Assembly (NCBI GenBank): GCA_038226665.1
Contig: JBBRQI010000012.1
Span: 30,596-94,595 of the forward strand
From: SZAS-103 sp038226665
GTDB taxonomy: Bacteria > Pseudomonadota > Gammaproteobacteria > Xanthomonadales > Xanthomonadaceae
Direction: 5' to 3'
DNA: 64,000 nt
Positions 54,247 through 63,883 of the stretch are shown here, one piece after another (within the stretch, counting starts at the first letter, position 1; every line of letters starts with the position of its first letter). The translations under genes and the position numbers were made by a program. Under the pieces are notes generated by a model that saw only the letters and a list, made by a program, of their open reading frames with translations, did not search any database and had not been told where the DNA came from.

Positions 54247-56373
54247 GTGGACAAGAAGCTGCTCGTGTGCTGCATCGGTTTAGTCCTGTCCTGTAACGCT
54301 CTCGCCGATTCGCCTGAGCCCGGAATGCCGACCGATCCCAAGCCGCTGGGACCCGTCGTCGTCACCGCCACCAAGGTGCCTGAGCCCGCCGCGCAGGTCC
54401 CCGCCGACATCTCCGTGATAGGCAGCGACGAACTCGTCAGCCGTGGCGTTTCGAACATGGCTTCGGCCTTGAGCTTGGTGCCGGGCGTAGAAGCACCTGC
54501 GGGCGGCGACGCGGGGCCATCCAGTGCGGTGCCCTCTTTCTGGGGCTTGCACGAATTCGATGCCTTTCTGTTGGTCGTCGATGGCGCGCCTTGGGGCGGC
54601 GCGTTCAACCCGATGATCGCCACCTTCGACTTGAACGACGTGCAGCGCATCGAAGTACTGAAGGGATCGGCACCAGTCATGTTCGGCGCAACCTCGTTCG
54701 TGGGTGTCGTTCAGGCACTGCACTACCCGGCTGGCGAAGCCTCCAATCAAGTCGACATTGCGTATGGCAATCATGATGCGTGGAGCGGTTCGGCCTCGAT
54801 CGCGTTACCGCAATCAGGCGCTTACAAGCAATCGTTCGCGATCGACGGACAGAATCTCGGGTTTTCCGATAAGCGCGAGGTCGTCTCCAACGGACAGGCC
54901 CTGTATCGCGGCGCGCTGAATCTTGAACACGCAACGCTCACCGTCGACGCCAACCTGTCGATCGTCCGCGACAAGCCGCCCAGCCCCGTGCTCCGGGTCG
55001 GAACGGGGCTCACTTCCGTGACGCCGATCGACGCCAATTTCAATCCTGCGGACGCCAGGATCGACCAGGATCAATACCACCTTGCGGTGGGCTATACGCG
55101 CAATACTGGATGGGGCGAGTGGAGCAGTCTTGTCTCCACGACCCACTCCAACATCACCGACATCCGCGCGTTCCTGCACCCTGATCTGAGCGGTGACGCC
55201 GATACTCAAAATCAGAATCGCCGGATCGACGACGACTACTTCGATACCCATCTGACCCATCACTTCGGCGCCGATACGACACTGGTTCTGGGCGCCGACG
55301 CGCTGCACGGACACGGCACTCAGACCACCTTGAACGTGAACAGCGCCTATAACGTGCCGCTGGATGGTTCCGTGCGGCCGCCGCCCACATCGGCACTGCC
55401 CGTCAACGAAATTGGCATGCTCAACGATCGCCGCAACTTCCTCGGGCAATACGCACAGCTCGACTGGAAACCGAACGATCAGTGGGACGTCGTCGCAGGT
55501 CTGCGTCTGAATGAGACCTTCGAAAACAAGTTGTCCTCCGATCTGGCCGATCCCGACCCACTGGTATCCGAGTCCGCCAGAAGAACGGTCGCCAAGCCGG
55601 CCGAAACCCTGGGCGTCAGCGATCGCGTCTGGCGGAACGGCGCCGACGAAGTGGTGATCTATGCGGACTATCGCAATGCCTTCAAACCGGCGGCGCTCGA
55701 CTTTGGCCCGGACTACCAGCCCGGCGTGCTGCTACCCGAGACTGCGCAAAGCTTTGAAGGAGGCCTCAAGGGCGCGACCATCCACGGTCGTCTGACCTGG
55801 CAGGGTGAACTCTTCCTGCAGAATTTCAAGAATCTCGTTGTCTCCTCGGACAGTGGTGCCCTGGTCAACGCAGCAGGCGAGAAGTTGAAGGGCGCAGAAT
55901 TCGAAGCACGCTACCAAGTCACACCCGTTCTCGCCCTCGCAGGCAACCTCGCCTACCACGACGCGCACTTCACCCAATACCTGTTCGCCGACCCCAGTGG
56001 TATTGGCGTCAATGTCGCAGGAAGGGCCTTGCCGCTTTCCCCGCACGTGCTGGCGTCTGCAGGAATCCTCTACACGCCGAAGAGCGGCTTCTACTCGACT
56101 GCCGTCGCAAATTACGTGGGTCGCCGCTACCTAGACGAAGAGAACACCGCGATCGTTGGCGGTTACACCACGTTCGCCGCAACGTTCGGCTACCGGTTTG
56201 ATCGCTACGCGGTGTCGCTGGAAGGCACCAATCTCACCAACCGCCGGCCGCCTGTGACTTCCAGCGAGTTCGGCAGCGAGTCGTTCTATCTGCTCAATGG
56301 CCGCGCAGCATGGGTGAAGTTGAGTTATTGCCTTGATGAGAAGGGCTGCGGAGGAAATGCAGGCAGTCCTTGA
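54247..56373 (+). CDS. TonB-dependent outer membrane receptor
   Basis: This 708-residue receptor has a signal peptide (residues 1-20, ending CNALA) and a TonB-box-like VVVTATKVP at about residues 36-44. A plug domain follows with SVIGSDELVSRGVSNMA, LVVDGAPWGG and VQRIEVLKGSAPVMFG. A 22-strand barrel should fill the rest, with repeated aromatic-rich strands such as YVGRRYLDEEN and LEGTNLTNRRP near the end. The chain ends in a last strand AAWVKLSYCL followed by a 12-residue tail with a Cys, unlike the usual terminal aromatic. The GTG start has AGGAGA upstream. The ligand is not evident; no siderophore or vitamin genes are nearby. Confidence 0.9.
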   Translation: MDKKLLVCCIGLVLSCNALADSPEPGMPTDPKPLGPVVVTATKVPEPAAQVPADISVIGSDELVSRGVSNMASALSLVPGVEAPAGGDAGPSSAVPSFWGLHEFDAFLLVVDGAPWGGAFNPMIATFDLNDVQRIEVLKGSAPVMFGATSFVGVVQALHYPAGEASNQVDIAYGNHDAWSGSASIALPQSGAYKQSFAIDGQNLGFSDKREVVSNGQALYRGALNLEHATLTVDANLSIVRDKPPSPVLRVGTGLTSVTPIDANFNPADARIDQDQYHLAVGYTRNTGWGEWSSLVSTTHSNITDIRAFLHPDLSGDADTQNQNRRIDDDYFDTHLTHHFGADTTLVLGADALHGHGTQTTLNVNSAYNVPLDGSVRPPPTSALPVNEIGMLNDRRNFLGQYAQLDWKPNDQWDVVAGLRLNETFENKLSSDLADPDPLVSESARRTVAKPAETLGVSDRVWRNGADEVVIYADYRNAFKPAALDFGPDYQPGVLLPETAQSFEGGLKGATIHGRLTWQGELFLQNFKNLVVSSDSGALVNAAGEKLKGAEFEARYQVTPVLALAGNLAYHDAHFTQYLFADPSGIGVNVAGRALPLSPHVLASAGILYTPKSGFYSTAVANYVGRRYLDEENTAIVGGYTTFAATFGYRFDRYAVSLEGTNLTNRRPPVTSSEFGSESFYLLNGRAAWVKLSYCLDEKGCGGNAGSP

Positions 56374-56534
56374 CCCTCGTCCCGCGTTTCAGGTGACAGG
56401 ATTGCAAAAACGCGTATCTGACAACATCGGGAGGGCGACGAAGCGCCGCCAAATGCAATGGCGCGTGCTGATCGAGCAACGCAACAACCAGTCGAAGCGT
56501 CTGTCGCAGTGTTGACTGCGCAGACGCTCGTTGT

Positions 56535-59500
56535 TCAGTCACGTTCCGTCGGTCGCTGATCCGGGTCGCCGTTGTAGCGCCAGGCGACGGGTGCGTGATC
56601 CGGCAGTTCGATCTCGGGATGTCCCTTCGCCTTCAACGCGGCATTGACCTTCTCCAGGTCGCCCGATTGCAGGCTCGCGAATTCTTTTTCGACGTCGTCG
56701 AGCTCGCGTCCGAGCGCATCGGTGTAAGCAACCAACGTCGCCGCAGGCTTGCCCTCGTACGAGGTGATGCCACCATAAAGGCTGTCCATGTGTTCGCGCA
56801 GGCGTTCCTCGCCGGTGATTGCACCGCCTTCCTTGGTCGCGACAATTTCCTTGCGGATCTTGTCAGCTTTCGCGGACAACGCGATCAGTTGCGGCTTGAG
56901 CGCATCGCTCGCAGGCAGGCTCGCGGCATCGGCATCCGCGCCGGAACGCACGGCCTGGATGCGCGCGACCAGATCGCTCATCCGACCAAACATGGCGTGG
57001 ACCTTCATCGCCGCGTCGTACTGTAGCTTGCGGTCTTCGGCAGTGAACTTCGATCGCGGATCGAGCCCAACGGTGACCTTGGTTTCGTAGCTGTGTTCGC
57101 CCTTGGTCATGCGCACCGTGTAGGTGCCCGGCGGCACGCGAGGACCCTGTGTGCTGTTGCCGGCGATCGACGCTGCCGGCGGAACCAGCGGCGGTTTCAT
57201 GTTCATCGACCAAGTCACCCGATTGATGCCGCGACGCTTGCTGGCCGGCAATGATTCGATCAACTTGCCATCGGCGTCGAGCACATCGAGCGAGAGTTTG
57301 CCGAACAAATGACGCGACTGCTGGTAGTAGGTGATGGTGATGTCGTTGGTTACACTGGTACCCGCATAGCTCGCATCGCCTTCGGGCCAGCCGCCATTCG
57401 GGTTGATGCGTTGCTGCTGTCCACGCCCGGGCAGGAACACCGCTTCGGATTGCAGGATCGCCGGGGTCAACGCGCGCAGCGGCGTGAGGTCGTCGATGAT
57501 CCAGATGCCGCGACCATGCGTGGCGAGCACGAGATCGTTGTCGCGTGGCTGGATCGCCAGATCGCGCACCGCAACCGCCGGGAAGTCAGTCGGCTTGAAC
57601 TGCGCCCAGTTCGCGCCGTCGTCGTTGGAGATCCACAGGCCGAATTCGGTGCCGACGTAAAGCAGTCCGGGACTGACTGGGTCGTTGCGCACGACGTGGC
57701 TGTATCCACGCAGCCCCTTGCTTTGCGCCGCGCTCACGAGTGCCTGCCAATGCGAACCGTAATCGGTGGTCTTGTACACCATCGGCGTCATGTCGCCGAA
57801 GGTGTGGCGATCGAAGGTCACATACGCGGTGCCGGCGTCGAAGTGGCTGGCGTCGATATACGACACCCACGAATTCGCCGGCACTCCCGCGCCGGCCGTC
57901 ACGTTGTGCCAGCTCTTGCCGCCGTCGCGCGTGACCTGCACATTGCCATCGTCGGTGCCGATCCAGATCACGTTCGCGTCCTTCGGCGATTCGCTGATCG
58001 CGTAGATCGTGGTGTGCATCTCGGCCGCAGAGTTATCGACGGTGATGCCGCCGGATTCTTCCTGCTTCTGTTTTTCCTTGTTGTTGGTGGTGAGATCGGG
58101 CGAGATGCGGTCCCAGGTCTGGCCGTGATCATGCGAACGGAACAGGAATTGCGCGCCGACATAAAGCGTCGTTTTGTCGGTCGGCGACAACGCGATCGGC
58201 GTGTTCCAGTTCCAGCGCAGCTTTTCCTTGTAGTTCGCGCGCGGCTGGATGTCGCGGCCTTCGTGCGTATGCCGGTTCACCCGGCCGATGGTACCGCCCT
58301 GCGCTTCGGCGTACAGATAGTCGTGATCGGTCGGATCGTCGAATATCCAGAAACCGTCGCCGCCGTACATGTTTTCCCAGCGCGAATTGGTGATGCCGCC
58401 CGGATACGAGGAATCGCCGACCCACGCGCTGTTGTCCTGCAAACCGCCATACACGTGGTACGGATCGTCGTTGTCCAGGCTCACATGATAGAACTGCGAC
58501 ACCGGCAGGTTGTTCGCTTTCCACCACTTGTTGCCGCCGTCCTTCGAGAACCACAAACCGCCGTCGTCGCCCGCGATCACTTTCTTCGGATCATTCGGAT
58601 CAATCCATACATCGTGGAAATCGCCGTGCGCGCCGCCGCCGACATCGGCGAAGGTCTTGCCGCCGTCCAGGCTCTGGATCAGGCGCAGGTCGGGCTTGAA
58701 GATGCGGTCGGGATTGGTCGGATCGACGATGAGGTTCGCGAAGTAGAACGGACGCCACACCATGTACTGGCTATCGTCGCGGCGATCCCAGGTCTTGCCG
58801 CCGTCGTCGGATCGATACAAGGCGCTCTTGACCGATTCGACCATTGCATACACGACATTGGAATTCGATGGCGCGACCGCGAGCGCAATGCGCCCATAAG
58901 GTTTGGCCGGCAAGCCGCCGCCAGTGATTTCAGTCCAGTGTGAGCCGCCGTCGGTCGAGCGGTACAGGCCGCTGCCCGATAGCGCATCGGCACTCGCGCC
59001 GCCGGAGCGGAACGTCCAGCCCTTGCGGCGGAAGTCCCACAGCGAAGCGAACACGACGTTCGGATTTTTCGCGTCCACCGACATGCCGCCGCAGCCGGTC
59101 GACGCATTGCCGCCCTTGAGCACCTGCGTCCAGGACTTGCCGCCGTCGGTTGTGCGATAGACGCCGCGCTCGCTCGAGTCGCTCCACAGTTTGCCGGTCA
59201 CGCAGGCGAGCACGCTGTTGCCGTCCTTCGGATTGACGGCGATCTTCACGATGCGTTCGGAGTTCGGCAGGCCGACGTTGTTCCACGTCTCGCCGCCGTC
59301 GGTGGAGTGGTAGACGCCATTGCCGATCGACACCGAATTGCGCGTCCATGCCTCACCGCTCCCGACCCACACGCTGTCGGGATTTTGCGGATCGATCGCA
59401 ATCGAACCGATTGATTGCACCGGCTGTTTGTCGAATTTCGGCGTGAACGTGGTGCCGCCGTCGGTGGACTTCCATACGCCGCCGCTGGCTGCGCCGATGT

Positions 59501-59720
59501 AGAGCACGGTGTCGCCGTCCTTCTTGTGCGCGGCCGCTACTGCGGCGATGCGGCCGCTCATCGTGGCCGAACCGATGTTGCGGATCCCCAGGCCAGACAC
59601 GACGCCATGGTCGAACTTCGCAGAATCGGGTACGGGCGCCGGCGCGGCCGCGAATGCCGCGCTGGAAGTGAAAGCAATGCCGGCGACGATGAGCGCGAGA
59701 GGCTTCATGGAAAGAGTCAT
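56535..59720 (-). CDS. Exported Asp-box (BNR/sortilin-like) beta-propeller protein 2
   Basis: This 1061-residue secreted protein has a signal peptide with cleavage after AAFAA (about residue 23). It has about eleven Asp-box motifs (for example STDGGETW, TTDGGKSW, STDGGSHW, SHDHGQTW, SNDDGANW) and the shared motif SQFYHVSLDNDDPYHVYG. A C-terminal beta domain (PPGTYTVRMTKG) is followed by a helical region. The ATG at 59720 lies just after the LolA-like stop and follows GAGG; a TTG at 59732 and an ATG at 59708 are alternatives. It is the second gene of a two-gene unit with the LolA-like gene. Confidence 0.87.
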   Translation of the reverse strand: MTLSMKPLALIVAGIAFTSSAAFAAAPAPVPDSAKFDHGVVSGLGIRNIGSATMSGRIAAVAAAHKKDGDTVLYIGAASGGVWKSTDGGTTFTPKFDKQPVQSIGSIAIDPQNPDSVWVGSGEAWTRNSVSIGNGVYHSTDGGETWNNVGLPNSERIVKIAVNPKDGNSVLACVTGKLWSDSSERGVYRTTDGGKSWTQVLKGGNASTGCGGMSVDAKNPNVVFASLWDFRRKGWTFRSGGASADALSGSGLYRSTDGGSHWTEITGGGLPAKPYGRIALAVAPSNSNVVYAMVESVKSALYRSDDGGKTWDRRDDSQYMVWRPFYFANLIVDPTNPDRIFKPDLRLIQSLDGGKTFADVGGGAHGDFHDVWIDPNDPKKVIAGDDGGLWFSKDGGNKWWKANNLPVSQFYHVSLDNDDPYHVYGGLQDNSAWVGDSSYPGGITNSRWENMYGGDGFWIFDDPTDHDYLYAEAQGGTIGRVNRHTHEGRDIQPRANYKEKLRWNWNTPIALSPTDKTTLYVGAQFLFRSHDHGQTWDRISPDLTTNNKEKQKQEESGGITVDNSAAEMHTTIYAISESPKDANVIWIGTDDGNVQVTRDGGKSWHNVTAGAGVPANSWVSYIDASHFDAGTAYVTFDRHTFGDMTPMVYKTTDYGSHWQALVSAAQSKGLRGYSHVVRNDPVSPGLLYVGTEFGLWISNDDGANWAQFKPTDFPAVAVRDLAIQPRDNDLVLATHGRGIWIIDDLTPLRALTPAILQSEAVFLPGRGQQQRINPNGGWPEGDASYAGTSVTNDITITYYQQSRHLFGKLSLDVLDADGKLIESLPASKRRGINRVTWSMNMKPPLVPPAASIAGNSTQGPRVPPGTYTVRMTKGEHSYETKVTVGLDPRSKFTAEDRKLQYDAAMKVHAMFGRMSDLVARIQAVRSGADADAASLPASDALKPQLIALSAKADKIRKEIVATKEGGAITGEERLREHMDSLYGGITSYEGKPAATLVAYTDALGRELDDVEKEFASLQSGDLEKVNAALKAKGHPEIELPDHAPVAWRYNGDPDQRPTERD

Positions 59721-59728
59721 GGCGAGCC

Positions 59729-60433
59729 TCAATGTTTCGAAGTTGGGAAAGAGAACATCGACGCATCGACCGGCTTGTTCGTTTCCGCCGACTCGATCTG
59801 CACCTGTCCCTGCTCGAACGGAAAATACACGCCATCGACTTTTTCGTATTCGCCAAGGTCTGTGGTCTGCACCTGTTCCTGGCCGCGCACGTAGATGTGA
59901 TCGACGATGCGGATTTCGAGGAACTGATCCGGGTCGAGGTAGATTACGCGGCTGTCGCCGTTCTTGTAGGTCACCCGCAACTTGTGCGCGTCGGTGCCGT
60001 CGATGTCCTCGGTGCCGAGATATTCGACCTTCTCGCCCTTGGCCTTGTAATCGACCAATGGACCGACGATGTCCGCCGCTTCGATGAATTGCTTGTTGTC
60101 GTCGGAGCTGGTTTTCTGCGGATCCTTGCGGCCCTGGAACGGCTGGATCGCCCAGCCTTGTTTGCCGTCCCAGGCATTGACCTGGGTCAGCCCCTGCAAG
60201 GTGAACTCGATGCGGATCTTGTCCGGAGCGATCCCGAAGGTTTCGGTCTTCGCTTCCAGCCCGCCACCGAGGCGGTACTTGCCGAGGGTGTGCATCGAGG
60301 TGACTGCGCGCAGCTTGTCGGTGCCGCCGTGCGCGGCGAGGTTCTTGGCGATCAATTCATCGGCAGTGCTGGCCGATGCGGTTGTGGAAAGGCCAATCGC
60401 GCCGGCCAGCAGGATGCAGAGGCGTAACGACAT
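59729..60433 (-). CDS. LolA-like periplasmic lipoprotein-sorting family protein
   Basis: This 234-residue exported protein has a signal peptide (LCILLAGAIGLSTTASAS) and a half-barrel of the LolA/LolB/outer-membrane lipoprotein-sorting superfamily. Segments such as GLEAKTETFGIAPDKIRIEF, VNAWDGKQGWAIQPF, HKLRVTYKNGDSRVIYLDPD and DGVYFPFEQGQVQIESAE are typical. It is not the housekeeping LolA, which is larger in context and elsewhere. It probably binds a lipid or lipidated protein. Its stop is at 59729 and the next gene starts at 59720, so the propeller protein is its downstream partner. Confidence 0.78.
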   Translation of the reverse strand: MSLRLCILLAGAIGLSTTASASTADELIAKNLAAHGGTDKLRAVTSMHTLGKYRLGGGLEAKTETFGIAPDKIRIEFTLQGLTQVNAWDGKQGWAIQPFQGRKDPQKTSSDDNKQFIEAADIVGPLVDYKAKGEKVEYLGTEDIDGTDAHKLRVTYKNGDSRVIYLDPDQFLEIRIVDHIYVRGQEQVQTTDLGEYEKVDGVYFPFEQGQVQIESAETNKPVDASMFSFPTSKH

Positions 60434-60637
60434 AATGAATCCTCAATTCGAGGGATGTCCCCGGTACGGAGAGGTGGTTCTTTCAACGATCCTTGCGCAG
60501 CCTACCCCCGATGGTGGGCAATGACATAGGGCAAAAGTCACCCAGGCTTTGGCGAATCGGGGAGGCAACTGCTCGACCGCTGATGCGGGCATCGGCTTGC
60601 AAGGGGTAATCTTGTGTTCTCGTACGGAGCACTGCCC

Positions 60638-63600
60638 ATGGCATTTCGTCAGTCCACCCGATTGCTGGTCTGCACAATCGTCACCGTCTTCGCGGGCTTC
60701 TGCTCCATCGATGCACCAGCTTCCGACCACAAAGGAACCAGCGCATTTGCGCCTTCAGCACTCGACGGACTCGCCTGGCGTCTCGTCGGTCCGCAACGCA
60801 GCGGTTGGGGCACGGTCGCGGTCGGCATCGCCGACCAGCCCGATACCTACTACTTTGGCGGAGCCGGCGGCGGTGTCTGGAAGACCGACAACGCAGGACG
60901 CACGTGGCGGCCGATCGCCGATCGCATTCCGGCATCGATCGGTGCGCTCGCGATCGCGCCATCCGATCCGCGCGTGATCTATGCCGGTACCGGCCAGGTC
61001 ACCACGCGCTACGACATCGCTGCAGGTGAAGGCGTGTACAAATCCACCGATTCGGGCGCGACGTGGCGCGCGGTCGGACTCGCGGACACGCGCCATATCG
61101 GTCAGATCTGGATCGATCCGCACAACGCCGATGTGGTGATGGTCGCTGCGCTTGGCCATGCATTCGGTGCAAACCCGGAACGCGGCGTGTTCCGTTCCGA
61201 GGATGGCGGCAAGACGTGGCAAAAGACCCTGTTCGTCAGCGACAACACAGGCGCGGTCGACATCGCCGCCGACCCGGCCGATTCGAACATCGTGTTCGCA
61301 TCGGTCTGGCAGATGCGCTTCAAACCATGGATGAGTTACTTCACCCCGGATGTCGGCCCTGAAAGCGGTGTGTACAAGTCCATCGATGGCGGCCGTCACT
61401 GGACGCGCGTTGCCGGCCACGGCTGGCCGGACGGCAAACTCGGTCGCATCGGCGTTGCAGCCACGCATACCGCACAAGGCACGCGCGTCTATGCGGTCGT
61501 CGCTGCCGAAAAGAATGGCGGTTTGTACCGCTCGGACGACGCCGGCGCGAACTGGAAGCTGGTCAACAACGACGACGAACTCAGCAACAGTTATTTCGCC
61601 CGCATCACGGCGATGCCCGGCAATCCCGATGCGGTGTATGCGGTGGGACGCTCGATCCATCTGTGCACCGCGGGTGGCACGCATTGCGAGATCATCAAGG
61701 GTTCGCCAGGTGGCGACGATTACCACGATATATGGATCAATCCTGCGCATCCCGACCACATCGTCACAGCATCGGATCAGGGCACGGTCGTCTCCGTGGA
61801 TGGCGGCAAGAGCTGGAGCAGCTGGTACAACCAGCCGACCGGGCAGTTCTATCATCTCGCGACCGACAACCGGTTCCCGTACTGGATCTACGCGGGCCAG
61901 CAGGACAATGGCACGGTCGCGATCGCGAGTCGCAGCGACTACGGATCGATCGGTGCGGGCGACTGGCATCCGGTGGGTGCGCAGGAGCGCGACGACGACA
62001 TTCCGGATCCGCGCGATCCAAACATCGTTTACGGATCCGGACTCGGCGGAACGCTCACGCGTTGGGATGCCCGCAATGGCGAGACCCAGAACATCTCGCC
62101 ATGGCCGGTATCGACCTATGGTGCGCGACCGACATCGGTGAAATACCACTACACGTGGATCACGCCGATCGCGGTGTCGCAGGTCGCGCCGTATCCGCTG
62201 TATCAGGGCGCGCAGGTGGTGTTCCGTTCGCTCGACCAGGGCGCGACGTGGCAGACGATCAGTCCTGATCTTTCGGCGATGGACAAGACACGCAAGGATT
62301 GCGCAGGCGATCAGGATGCAGCTGGTGCGCGTGCGTGCGGTTATGGCGTGGTCTTCAGTTTCGGGCTGTCGCCGCGAGACAACGACACGATCTGGATCGG
62401 CATGGACGATGGCAGCGTGCAGCTCACGCGCGATGCGGGCAAGACATGGAAGAACGTCAGCCCGCCCGGATTGCCGGCGTGGGCAAAGGTCAGCAGCGTG
62501 GATGCGTCGGCACTCGATTCGGCGACGGCATACATCGCGATCGACAACCATCGACAGGACGATTTCCGTCCGATGATGTGGCGCACGCATGATTATGGGA
62601 AAACCTGGACCGACATCTCCGCGGGATTGCCCTCGAATCATTTCGTCAGCGCATTGCGTGCCGATCCGGTCAAGCGCGGCCTTCTCTACGCCGGCGTCGA
62701 TCAGGGTGTGGATGTCTCGTTCGACGATGGCGCGCACTGGCGATCGCTGCAGCGCAACCTGCCGAACGCGATCGTCACCGATCTGGCCGTGCACGGAAAC
62801 GACCTGATCGCGGCGACGCAGGGTCGCGCGATCTGGGTGCTCGACGATGTCACGCCGTTGCGCGCGATGACAGATGCAACGATCGCAAGCCAGCCAGCGC
62901 ACCTGTTCGCACCGGCGACAGCGATCCGCGTGCGTGGCAACCAGAACAAGGACACGCCGCTCCCGCGCGAGGAACCGGTCGGCACGAATCCCGGCGCCGG
63001 TGCAATCTTCGATTACTGGCTCGCACGCGATGCGCGCGCGCCAGTCACGCTGGAAATACGCGACGCATCCGGCACGCGCGTGGCTCGCTTTGGCAGCGAC
63101 GACGTCGCGCCGAAACTCGCGGCCGAGAGCTATTTCGAGGCGCGCTGGTTGCAATCGCCAGCGAGGTTGTCGACTCAGGCTGGCGCACATCGTTTCGTGT
63201 GGAACCTGCATTTGCCGCGCCCGCTCGCTGCCCAATACGACTACAGCATCGCCGCGATCGACGGTGTCGACACACCATTGTTGCCCGCAGGCATGCTGGT
63301 CGCGCCGGGCCGCTACGACGCGGTAATGCGTGTGGATGGGCACGCGTATCGTGCGGCGTTCGTGGTGCAGGCCGATCCGCGCGTCGCGGTCGATGTCGCG
63401 GCCGCGCAATCCGCACTGGCACTGTCGGCAGAAGTCGTTACTGCGCTTGAGCGCCACTACGTCGCGAGCGGTGAACTGCAGTCGGTGCGCAAGCAGGTCG
63501 AAGCGCTGCAGAAGCGGCTGTCGACCGATCCTGCAAAAGCGGCGCTCGCGAAAGTGTTGACCGACTTCGCTGCGAAGCTTGCGCCGCTGACGTCGGGAGA

Positions 63601-63883
63601 TGGCGAGGATTCGCTTAACCTTGGTGCAATAGGCGGCGCGCTAATCTCCCTGCAAGTCGATCTGGAAGGCACCGATCGCGCACCGTCACAGCCTCAGCGC
63701 GAAGTTATCGTGCAGTATTCGGCGCGACTCGATCGCGCGCTGACTGCCTGGTCGGTACTGAAGTCCAGCGACTTGCCGCCGTTGAATGCGTCGCTGCACG
63801 ACGCCGGAATCGATACGATCAAGGTGCCGTCCCGCGCGGAGCTGCCAGTGATCGACGCAGGCGAATCAAGAGAGATGCCGTAA
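60638..63883 (+). CDS. Exported Asp-box (BNR/sortilin-like) beta-propeller protein 3
   Basis: This 1081-residue secreted protein has a signal peptide (residues 1 to about 30, LLVCTIVTVFAGFCSIDAPA). It carries about ten Asp-box motifs (for example TDNAGRTW, SIDGGRHW, SDDAGANW, SFDDGAHW) and NQPTGQFYHLATDNRFPY, shared with protein 1. A C-terminal beta domain (APGRYDAVMRVDG) and a helical tail containing LKSSDLPPLNASLHDAGID resemble protein 1 more than protein 2. The ATG at 60638 is preferred, with GGAG upstream; an in-frame ATG at 60614 adds 8 residues. It is divergent from the LolA-like gene, across about 200 bases that presumably hold both promoters. Confidence 0.87.
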   Translation: MAFRQSTRLLVCTIVTVFAGFCSIDAPASDHKGTSAFAPSALDGLAWRLVGPQRSGWGTVAVGIADQPDTYYFGGAGGGVWKTDNAGRTWRPIADRIPASIGALAIAPSDPRVIYAGTGQVTTRYDIAAGEGVYKSTDSGATWRAVGLADTRHIGQIWIDPHNADVVMVAALGHAFGANPERGVFRSEDGGKTWQKTLFVSDNTGAVDIAADPADSNIVFASVWQMRFKPWMSYFTPDVGPESGVYKSIDGGRHWTRVAGHGWPDGKLGRIGVAATHTAQGTRVYAVVAAEKNGGLYRSDDAGANWKLVNNDDELSNSYFARITAMPGNPDAVYAVGRSIHLCTAGGTHCEIIKGSPGGDDYHDIWINPAHPDHIVTASDQGTVVSVDGGKSWSSWYNQPTGQFYHLATDNRFPYWIYAGQQDNGTVAIASRSDYGSIGAGDWHPVGAQERDDDIPDPRDPNIVYGSGLGGTLTRWDARNGETQNISPWPVSTYGARPTSVKYHYTWITPIAVSQVAPYPLYQGAQVVFRSLDQGATWQTISPDLSAMDKTRKDCAGDQDAAGARACGYGVVFSFGLSPRDNDTIWIGMDDGSVQLTRDAGKTWKNVSPPGLPAWAKVSSVDASALDSATAYIAIDNHRQDDFRPMMWRTHDYGKTWTDISAGLPSNHFVSALRADPVKRGLLYAGVDQGVDVSFDDGAHWRSLQRNLPNAIVTDLAVHGNDLIAATQGRAIWVLDDVTPLRAMTDATIASQPAHLFAPATAIRVRGNQNKDTPLPREEPVGTNPGAGAIFDYWLARDARAPVTLEIRDASGTRVARFGSDDVAPKLAAESYFEARWLQSPARLSTQAGAHRFVWNLHLPRPLAAQYDYSIAAIDGVDTPLLPAGMLVAPGRYDAVMRVDGHAYRAAFVVQADPRVAVDVAAAQSALALSAEVVTALERHYVASGELQSVRKQVEALQKRLSTDPAKAALAKVLTDFAAKLAPLTSGDGEDSLNLGAIGGALISLQVDLEGTDRAPSQPQREVIVQYSARLDRALTAWSVLKSSDLPPLNASLHDAGIDTIKVPSRAELPVIDAGESREMP

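Noticed and set aside
60755..63457. A 900-codon open frame antisense to propeller protein 3
   Set aside because: It mirrors the codon structure of the real gene, and its Arg/His/Asp-rich product has no domain or signal.
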